From the NCBI GenBank assembly GCA_963834965.1, contig CAWIEI010000019.1:186001-250000 (forward strand): DNA of 64,000 nucleotides, read 5' to 3'. Both the position numbers and the translations under genes were made by a program. A model generated the notes under the pieces. That model was not told the origin of the DNA and did not search any database. It worked only from the letters and a program-made list of their open reading frames with translations. Below, piece by piece: positions 57,818 through 64,000 of this stretch (positions within the stretch are counted from its first letter, which is position 1; each line of letters begins with the position of its first letter). The stretch comes from Fodinibacter sp963834965 (GTDB lineage Bacteria; Actinomycetota; Actinomycetes; Actinomycetales; Dermatophilaceae).

Positions 57818-58614
57818 GCACCAATGGCGCACCCGTCCTCTTCATCCATGGTCTGTGGTTGCATGCCAGCTCATGGACCCCCTGGCTCGAGCAGTTCAAG
57901 GCCTCGGGCTACACCGCACTGGCTCCGGGATGGCCCGGGGTCGCCGACACCGTCGAGGAGGCCCGCGCCGACCCGGACGCCATCGCTGACCACGGGATCG
58001 ACGACGTGGTCGCGCACTACAGCACCATCATCTCGGCGCTTCCCACGGCACCGATCGTCGTGGGCCACTCGTTCGGAGGGATGATCGCCGAGAAGCTGCT
58101 CGGTCTGGACCTGGCTGCTGCTGCCATAGCCGTCGACGCAGCGCAGATCAAGGGTGTGCTGCCCCTGCCGTTGTCGGCCCTGCACGCGACCCTGCCCGTC
58201 TTCCGCAACCCCGCGAACAAGCACCGCGCGGTGTCCCTGACGCGCGAGCAGTTCCGCTACGGCTTCGGCAACGCCATCCCCGAGGACGAGTCGGACCAGC
58301 TGCACGAACAGTGGACCATCCCGGCTCCCGGCCGGCCGCTCTTCGAGGCCGCCGCAGCCAACTTCTCGCTGCACTCACCGGCTGCGGTCAACACGCACAA
58401 CGAGCACCGCGGTCCCCTGCTGCTGGTCACGGGCGGGCAGGACCACACGGTGCCCGAAGCGATCACGAAGGCGACGCTGAAGCAGTACCGGGGCTCGGGT
58501 GCCGTCACGGAGCTGATCGAGTTCGAGGACCGCGGTCACTCCCTGACCATCGACCACGGCTGGAAGGAGATCGCCGACGCCAGCCTCGAATGGCTCGCTG
58601 AGCACGGGCTCTGA
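57814..58614 (+). CDS. Alpha/beta hydrolase (haloalkane dehalogenase/peroxidase-like branch)
   Basis: AAAGG precedes the ATG at 57814. The 266-residue product has VLFIHGLWLHASSWTPWLEQ, the elbow VVGHSFGGMIAEKL, an acid in LLVTGGQDHTVPEAITKA and a His in FEDRGHSLTIDHGW. The pattern H-G-L-W-L-H and G-H-S-F-G-G is common among cofactor-free hydrolases of soil actinobacteria. It shares ATGA with the NDH-2 gene. Substrate unknown. Confidence 0.85.
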   Translation: MSTNGAPVLFIHGLWLHASSWTPWLEQFKASGYTALAPGWPGVADTVEEARADPDAIADHGIDDVVAHYSTIISALPTAPIVVGHSFGGMIAEKLLGLDLAAAAIAVDAAQIKGVLPLPLSALHATLPVFRNPANKHRAVSLTREQFRYGFGNAIPEDESDQLHEQWTIPAPGRPLFEAAAANFSLHSPAAVNTHNEHRGPLLLVTGGQDHTVPEAITKATLKQYRGSGAVTELIEFEDRGHSLTIDHGWKEIADASLEWLAEHGL

Positions 58615-58666
58615 CACCTGCATCCCACTCCGACCCGCACACCCCGATGGAAAGGCCAGCATCGCC

Positions 58667-58921
58667 ATGAACCGAGTACCAGACTCCGAGCTCACCCTCG
58701 TCCCCGGGGGGACGTTGATCACCGAAACGGCAGAGGAGGGCCGAGCCCTCGCGCTCGCCATCGCCCGACACACCATCCACACCATCGAGCCCGACCTCGA
58801 CGTGCTGGTCGCTGGGCGCCCGAAGTACGCCAGCGACCCCAAGTCGCTCATCCGTGCCGGCCATGTGGTCGCCGTCGAGTTCGCCACCATCGCCGCCGCC
58901 AACAACTACTGGCGGCCCTGA
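58667..58921 (+). CDS. Small conserved-looking protein between hydrolase and antiporter
   Basis: The 84-residue product MNRVPDSELTLVPGGTLITE, TAEEGRALALAIARHTIHTI and DVLVAGRPKYASDPKSLIRA is soluble and mixed alpha/beta. No family recognised. It has the ribosome-like GGAAAGG upstream and sits in the run of co-oriented genes. Confidence 0.55.
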   Translation: MNRVPDSELTLVPGGTLITETAEEGRALALAIARHTIHTIEPDLDVLVAGRPKYASDPKSLIRAGHVVAVEFATIAAANNYWRP

Positions 58922-58957
58922 CACTGCGCTGACGCAGCGGGAGCGACCGGCCGCGGC

Positions 58958-60160
58958 GTGATGCGCTCACTCTCCTCGGCAGCGGTCGTCGCAGCCGTGG
59001 CCCTCGCAGTTCCGGTGCTGTTGCGCCTGGTCCGGGCCCACCTGCCGGAGGCGGTCGTCGAGATCGCCGTAGGCATCGCCGTCGGCCCCCAGGTGCTGGG
59101 CTGGGTGACTGCCGATGAGGCGGTGCAGGTGCTGTCCCTGGTGGGCGTTGCGTTCCTGCTGCTCCTGGCGGGGCTCGAGATCGACCTGCGAAGGTTGCGG
59201 GGCAGGCTGCTGGCGGTCACCGTCACCGGCTACACGGCATCGTTCGCTCTCGCTCTGGGCGCCGGTGCCACCCTGACCGCGGCCGGGCTGGTGCGCTCAC
59301 CGGTGCTGGTCGCCGTGATCTTCTCGGCGACCAGCCTGGGCATCATCCTGCCCGTCCTCACCGACGCCGGCGAGGCGCACAGCTCGTTCGGAGAGCTGGT
59401 GGTCGCGGGCGCCTCGGCCGCCGAGGTGGCACCGATCGTCATCCTGTCGCTGCTCTTCTCCCAGGGCGAGCAGGACGTGGTCTCCGCAGCAGTGCTGCTG
59501 GTCACCTTCGGTGTGCTCACCGTCGCGGTGCTCTCGCTGGTGCTGGGAGCAGAACGGTGGCAGCGCCTCAGCCAGACCCTGCAGGACCTGCAGGCGACCA
59601 GTGCCCAGATCCGGGTGCGGGCCGCCTTCGCGCTGTTGATGGCGTACGCCGCGATCGCCGTGCGGTTCGGTATCGAGGCGATCCTCGGGGCCTTCCTCGC
59701 CGGGGTCACCATCGCCATCGTGGACCGGGACCCAGCCCGGACGCACCAGCTCTTCCGGGCCAAGCTGGAAGGCGCCGGCTACGGCATCTTCGTGCCGTTC
59801 TTCTTCGTGTCCACCGGGCTGACCCTTGACGTCCAGGCACTGGTCTCGACCCCCGCCACCCTGGCCAAGGTGCCGCTGTTCCTGGGCTGTCTCCTGCTCG
59901 CACGGGCGGTGCCTGCTCTCCTGTACTGGCGGTGGGCGGAGCGCTTCGTACAGCTGGTCGCCGCTGGGCTCTTGCAGGCGACATCGCTCAGCATTCCCGT
60001 CGTCGCCGGCGCGCTCGGTGTGCAGCTCGGTCTCATTGCGCCCGACAGCTACGCGGCGCTGGTCGCCGCCGGCCTGCTGTCGGTGGTCATCTTTCCCGGG
60101 ATCGCGGTGCCGTTGCTGCGGTCGGCTGGGCTGTCGAAGCCGGGTCCTTCCGCGCCTTGA
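58958..60160 (+). CDS. CPA2-type cation:proton antiporter
   Basis: The start is GTG 58958 or ATG 58961; the ribosome site is weak. The 400-residue product has about 12 helices with the family motifs VEIAVGIAVGPQVLGWV, VGVAFLLLLAGLEIDLRRLR, IFSATSLGIILPVLTDAGEA and GAFLAGVTIAIVD. This is the NhaS/KefB-type exchanger fold (Na+/H+ exchanger domain) without the regulatory TrkA-N tail. It would exchange sodium or potassium for protons. Location next to NDH-2 suggests pH or ion homeostasis under altered respiration. Confidence 0.88.
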   Translation: MMRSLSSAAVVAAVALAVPVLLRLVRAHLPEAVVEIAVGIAVGPQVLGWVTADEAVQVLSLVGVAFLLLLAGLEIDLRRLRGRLLAVTVTGYTASFALALGAGATLTAAGLVRSPVLVAVIFSATSLGIILPVLTDAGEAHSSFGELVVAGASAAEVAPIVILSLLFSQGEQDVVSAAVLLVTFGVLTVAVLSLVLGAERWQRLSQTLQDLQATSAQIRVRAAFALLMAYAAIAVRFGIEAILGAFLAGVTIAIVDRDPARTHQLFRAKLEGAGYGIFVPFFFVSTGLTLDVQALVSTPATLAKVPLFLGCLLLARAVPALLYWRWAERFVQLVAAGLLQATSLSIPVVAGALGVQLGLIAPDSYAALVAAGLLSVVIFPGIAVPLLRSAGLSKPGPSAP

Positions 60161-60200
60161 CACCCGCGCGTGGTGGGAGGGTTGTGACGTCGACCACAGC

Positions 60201-60232
60201 GGTCCCCGGCCGAGGGCGGAGGGCCGGGGACC
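60201..60232 (+). terminator. Terminator after the antiporter gene
   Basis: GGTCCCCGGCC (60201-60211) and GGCCGGGGACC (60222-60232) make a perfect 11-bp stem with a ten-base loop, 40 bp past the antiporter stop and 24 bp before the LuxR regulator start. Confidence 0.75.
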
Positions 60233-60255
60233 AGCACGGCGTGAGGCGGTGACCA

Positions 60256-63051
60256 GTGCCAACAGAGCCCGCTGTGCCCCTGCTCGGACGGGACGAGGAT
60301 CTTCGCGCCGTCACCGAGCTGATCGACCGCCTTCTGGCGACCGACGCGTCCGCACCGGCGTCGGGCGGCGGCACGCTCATCCTGGTCGGTGACCCCGGGA
60401 TCGGGAAGACCGCACTGCTGCGCTGGGGGATCGCCGCGGCCCGGGACCGCGGCTTCACGGTGCTGCGGGCCAGGGGCGCCGAGTCGGAGCGGCACCTGCC
60501 CTTCGCGGTGCTGTTCGACCTGGTCCGTCCCATCATGGGCGATGCCAAGGTGCTCTCCTCCGTGCACCGTGATGCGCTGTTACGGGCGTTCGGCCTCGCG
60601 ACGTCCGACGAACCGGTCGAGCCGTTCTTCGTCGCCCTCGCCGCCCTCGAGCTCGTGGTCGAGGCCGCGACGCGCCAGCCCCTGGTCATCGCCATCGACG
60701 ACGCCCACGCCGTCGACCAACCCAGTCGCGACGTCATCGCGTTCATCGCACGTCGGCTCGCCAACGAACGCGCGGTGCTGCTGCTCACCACACGGCCCAA
60801 CGCTGCGATCTCGCACGCCGCCTCCATCCCCGACACCGGCATCACGCTGCGGACGATCCGCACGTTGGACCCGGACACCTCGCGACGGTTGCTGCACCAC
60901 AGCGGTCCCCGCCTTCCCGAGACCGTGGAACAGGCCGTTCTGCGTCAGGCGGACGGCAATCCCCTTGCACTCTTGGAGCTCCCTCGCGCCGTCCGCGTGG
61001 CCGGCATGCCCGAGATCGATCTCAGCGGCGACCGGATCCCGCTGACCGACCGGCTGGAGCTGAGCTTCGCGGCCCGTCTGGGTGACCTTCCGGACATTGC
61101 CCGGACGCTGCTTCGCATCGCGTCGGTGAACGACGGCAACCTGCTGTCGGAGGCCGCGGCCGCCGTGTCGCTGGACACCGGGCGGGACCTCGCGAACAGC
61201 GACATCGCGCCCGCGGTCGACGCCGGACTCGTCACGAGCGACGGTGCGGTCATCGCCTTTCGGCACCCACTCGTGCGCTCTGCCGTGTGGATGGCGACGT
61301 CGGCGGCCGACCGCGCCGCTGCACACGCGGCCCTGGCCCAGGTCGTGGCAGCGGACGCCGACCGGTCGGTGTGGCACCGGGCGTGCGCCGCCCTGGTTCC
61401 CGACGAGGACATCGCCCAGTCCCTGGACCGGGCAGCCCTGCGCGCACTCTCACGTGGCGCGCCGGGCACTGCGGTGCAGTGGTTGGAGAAGGCCGCCGAG
61501 CTGTCCGAGAGCGAGCAGCTCTGCTCCCAGCGGTTGCTGCGAGCCGCCGAGGTCGCCTTCGAGCTGGGCCGGCCGAGCACCGTCAGAGAGCTCATGCGCC
61601 GGGCGCAGTCTCGCGAGCTGGGGCCCGACGAGCGTGCGCGACTGGCGTGGTTGGAGGGGGTGTTCGACGACGGGACACCAGGCGACGCGAAGGGGGTGCG
61701 ACGCCTGATCACCTCCGCCGCATCGGCCCGCGACCGTGGGGATGCCGACCTCGCGGTCCATCTGCTCGTGGGCGCGGCCACACGCTGCTGGTGGGGCGAC
61801 CCCGGGGATGCCGTGCGCGAGCAGCTGCTGGATGTCGCAGACAGCCTGGCGCTCGGCCCGCACGACCCACGGCACCTCGCCACCGTCTCCGTCGCCGGTG
61901 GCTTCGACCGACACCGTGAGGTTCACGATGCGGTGGCGTGGTGGGCGGACCGGGAGACCGTGACCGCGGTGGAGCTCGGCGGACTGGCGCGCGCGGCGTT
62001 CGTCACCGGCGACTTCGACCGCGTCCTGGCCTTCTGCTCCCCGGCACTGAGCGACCTGCGCCGACAGGGCCGTCTGGGTTCACTGGCCCAGGTGCTCGTC
62101 TTCCAGACCTTCGCGGCCATGTACACCGGCCGGTGGGATGTCACCAGCGTGGCGGCAGACGAGGCCCGCCGCCTGGCAGAGGAGACACAACAACCGGTCT
62201 GGTACGCCTGCGCCGTCCTTGGCCAGGCCAATCTGGCTGGGCTGCAGGGCAACACCGAGAAGGCCCAAGAAGTGCTGAAGGATGCCGAACAGATCGCCGT
62301 CCACACCGGCAACGGCGCACTGCTCAACGGGGTCCTCCTGTCTCGTGGTCTGGCCGAGCTCGGTCGGGAACGACCGGGAGAGGCCTACACGCACTTCCGG
62401 CGGATGATGATCGACACCGACGCGGCCTACCACCGCATCCAGCGCGCGTGGGCGGTGGACTACCTCGCGGAGGCAGCGCTCGCCAGCGGACAGACAGACG
62501 ACGCCCGCGAGATCCTTTGCGATCTGGAACGCGACATCGGTGACGTCCCCACCTCCGGCGTCGTGCGCTCGGTCCGTTACGCCCACGCCCTGCTGGCCAG
62601 CGATGAGGCGGACGCGGAGCTGATGTTCGAGCAGGCCTACGCCTTGGGTGGAATGGTCTCTCCGTGGTACCGCGCCCGGCTTGACCTGGCTAGGGGAAGC
62701 TGGCTGCGTCGTCACCGGCAGTCGACCGCCTCTCGTCCGCTCCTGCAGTCCGCGCTCTACACGTTCAGGGCCCTGCACGCGCAAGCCTGGGCAGCCCGCG
62801 CGGGCCGTGAGCTGCGAGCCGCAGGGGACAAGGAAGCACCCGTGCCGGCGGGCACGCAGGAGGAGCTCTCGCCGCAGGAGTGGCAGATCGCGCAGCTCGC
62901 CGCGGCCGGGCTGTCCAACCGCGACATCGGTCAACAGCTCTACCTGTCGCACCGGACTGTCGGCTCTCACCTCTACCGGATCTTCCCCAAGCTGGGCATC
63001 ACCTCCCGCAACCAGCTGCAGGCTTATGTCCAGATGCGCCAGGGGGCCTGA
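60256..63051 (+). CDS. Large ATP-binding LuxR family regulator (LAL type)
   Basis: The GTG at 60256 gives 931 residues. Domain order: P-loop ATPase with Walker A GDPGIGKTAL at 45-54 and Walker B PLVIAIDDAHAVDQ near 140, a helical TPR-like middle (about 370-850) and a C-terminal LuxR HTH (SPQEWQIAQLAAAGLSNRDI, GQQLYLSHRTVGSHLYRIFP). It belongs to the LAL family of large ATP-binding LuxR regulators, pathway-type activators. It lies after the NDH-2/antiporter run on the same strand but behind a terminator, so it has its own promoter. The signal it senses is unknown. Confidence 0.9.
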   Translation: MPTEPAVPLLGRDEDLRAVTELIDRLLATDASAPASGGGTLILVGDPGIGKTALLRWGIAAARDRGFTVLRARGAESERHLPFAVLFDLVRPIMGDAKVLSSVHRDALLRAFGLATSDEPVEPFFVALAALELVVEAATRQPLVIAIDDAHAVDQPSRDVIAFIARRLANERAVLLLTTRPNAAISHAASIPDTGITLRTIRTLDPDTSRRLLHHSGPRLPETVEQAVLRQADGNPLALLELPRAVRVAGMPEIDLSGDRIPLTDRLELSFAARLGDLPDIARTLLRIASVNDGNLLSEAAAAVSLDTGRDLANSDIAPAVDAGLVTSDGAVIAFRHPLVRSAVWMATSAADRAAAHAALAQVVAADADRSVWHRACAALVPDEDIAQSLDRAALRALSRGAPGTAVQWLEKAAELSESEQLCSQRLLRAAEVAFELGRPSTVRELMRRAQSRELGPDERARLAWLEGVFDDGTPGDAKGVRRLITSAASARDRGDADLAVHLLVGAATRCWWGDPGDAVREQLLDVADSLALGPHDPRHLATVSVAGGFDRHREVHDAVAWWADRETVTAVELGGLARAAFVTGDFDRVLAFCSPALSDLRRQGRLGSLAQVLVFQTFAAMYTGRWDVTSVAADEARRLAEETQQPVWYACAVLGQANLAGLQGNTEKAQEVLKDAEQIAVHTGNGALLNGVLLSRGLAELGRERPGEAYTHFRRMMIDTDAAYHRIQRAWAVDYLAEAALASGQTDDAREILCDLERDIGDVPTSGVVRSVRYAHALLASDEADAELMFEQAYALGGMVSPWYRARLDLARGSWLRRHRQSTASRPLLQSALYTFRALHAQAWAARAGRELRAAGDKEAPVPAGTQEELSPQEWQIAQLAAAGLSNRDIGQQLYLSHRTVGSHLYRIFPKLGITSRNQLQAYVQMRQGA

Positions 63052-63211
63052 GCACCCGGCCTGATGGCCAAGCCAGGCACGGGCTCGGGTTCGTGGTCCG
63101 GCACGGCTCAGCCCCTGGCTGGGGGGAGTGAGCGTTCTCGGTCACTGGGCGGATGGCGGTAGCAGTGTTGCTCCGCGCCATCTGGGTTCCGATCCGAGGT
63201 TGACTGTCGCG

Positions 63212-63997
63212 ATGACGACGCGGGCCCAGCTGGTCAACTCTGCTGTTGCCTTTGCGCTGGCCTGCTTGGTGATGATCACCGTGCATGAGCTCGGCCACGC
63301 GGTGGTCAGCGTGGCTCAGGGGAACGCTCCGGTCATGTTCGGCTTCAGCGTCGACAGCCGCACGGCCACCGACCGTCAGCACGTCGCCACAGCCTTGGCG
63401 GGACCAGTGCTGAGCCTGGTGGCCGGGCTCGCCATCCTCGCCCTGCCCGTGACGAAGCTCGAGGCGTTCTGGCGGCTGGCCGTGCTGTGGCTTGGACTGC
63501 TCAGCGTCCAGGAGTTCTCGGGCTACCTGATCACCGGTCCGTTCGCCAACATCGGCGACATCGGGTCGGCCCTCGCGCTCACTGACGCCCCGGCGGTGCT
63601 GGGCTGGCTCGGGTTCCTGCTCGGGTGGGTCCTCACCTACCTGCTGGGTCGGTACGCAGTTCGCCGGCTGGTCGCGTTCACCCACCCTGGCCAACCCCTG
63701 GCGCCTCAGCTGCGTGCGCTGGGCCTGTTCGCATGGCTCGTCGGTGCCGGCCTTGTCGTGCTGCTCAGCCTGGGCCTGCTGACCGCGGGTGGTGTCGGTG
63801 GCGCAGTCGTCCTGTTCGAGGCCCTTGGAGTGCTGAGCTCGGGGATCTTCCTCATCTTCGTGCGGGTCTTCATGCGCGGCCTCGAGCCGTCCCAGGTGCA
63901 GCCGGCCGCGTTGGCCACCCCATGGGCCGGCATCATCGCGTTGCTGGTCGTCGCTGCTGCGCGTCAGCTCGCCTTTGCCACCGGAATCAGCTTCTGA
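63212..63997 (+). CDS. M50 family zinc metallopeptidase-like membrane protein
   Basis: The ATG at 63212 gives 261 residues; a longer in-frame start at 63128 would add 28 non-membrane residues. The zinc motif HELGH is at residues 25-29 within VMITVHELGHAVVSVAQ, followed by ATALAGPVLSLVAGLAIL. A late Asp in ANIGDIGSALALTDAPAV may be the third ligand. About six helices follow. It resembles site-2-protease-type or M50-like proteins. No anti-sigma substrate is evident here. Confidence 0.8.
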   Translation: MTTRAQLVNSAVAFALACLVMITVHELGHAVVSVAQGNAPVMFGFSVDSRTATDRQHVATALAGPVLSLVAGLAILALPVTKLEAFWRLAVLWLGLLSVQEFSGYLITGPFANIGDIGSALALTDAPAVLGWLGFLLGWVLTYLLGRYAVRRLVAFTHPGQPLAPQLRALGLFAWLVGAGLVVLLSLGLLTAGGVGGAVVLFEALGVLSSGIFLIFVRVFMRGLEPSQVQPAALATPWAGIIALLVVAAARQLAFATGISF

Positions 63998-64000
63998 CGA

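Overview
The window is a 64 kb stretch of a high-GC actinobacterial chromosome. Dense GTG/ATG genes with GGAGG-type ribosome sites, GAF-ANTAR regulators, an AfsR-type BTAD regulator, deazaflavin (F420-type) and mycothiol-type enzyme families and very GC-rich third codon positions point to Micrococcales, perhaps Intrasporangiaceae-like (inference from gene families only). No rRNA, tRNA, CRISPR array, transposase or integrase was seen. Layout: 0-3.4 kb holds the end of an ABC-F ATPase gene, a palindromic repeat cluster, a deazaflavin-type reductase, an Arr rifampin ADP-ribosyltransferase fused to an Imm5-like helical domain, a small membrane protein and a GNAT acetyltransferase. 3.4-6.6 kb is one secreted protein with a CxxCH motif, seven near-identical Ig-like repeats and an IPT/TIG end, behind a possibly structured leader. 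6.9-17.3 kb carries a broken TMEM175-like channel gene, DUF2971, a truncated haemoglobin, a two-gene ABC exporter, an alpha/beta hydrolase, a Usp remnant, an ECF sigma factor with a SnoaL-like tail, a nitroreductase, a flavodoxin, a GlsB/YeaQ protein and a broken APC permease. 17.4-24.6 kb has two GAF-ANTAR proteins, two charged coiled-coil proteins, an ASCH protein, a methyltransferase remnant, a toxin-antitoxin-like locus with intact regulator and deleted toxin core, and a lipase. 24.7-39.7 kb mixes housekeeping-like and accessory genes (aldo/keto reductase, kinase, DUF4386 membrane protein beside a MalT-like LuxR regulator, an mraY outside any dcw cluster, VOC proteins, a second toxin-antitoxin-like pair with a broken toxin). 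39.8-45.9 kb is a co-oriented set: AfsR/BTAD regulator, BBE-type FAD oxidase, vanadium haloperoxidase. 46-50 kb has an M20 hydrolase, GNAT, aldo/keto reductase and ThuA-like protein. 50-64 kb is a redox/respiration block: XRE regulator with membrane partner, MFS exporter, an isolated ctaD in an operon with an AhpD-like protein, two alpha/beta hydrolases, NDH-2, a CPA2 antiporter, a large LuxR regulator and an M50 protease. How parts may work together (inference): the FAD oxidase could supply H2O2 to the haloperoxidase under AfsR-type control; NDH-2, CtaD, AhpD-like protein and the antiporter look like an auxiliary respiratory/oxidative-stress module, with a shared 18-bp site in both orientations between the divergent hydrolase and NDH-2 genes. 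Three large ATP-binding regulators (27.7, 42.7 and 60.3 kb) each sit beside small metabolic gene sets. A striking feature of the first 38 kb is gene decay: about ten remnants, several with internal deletions that sequencing error cannot explain. The two toxin-antitoxin-like loci have both kept the regulator and lost the toxin.
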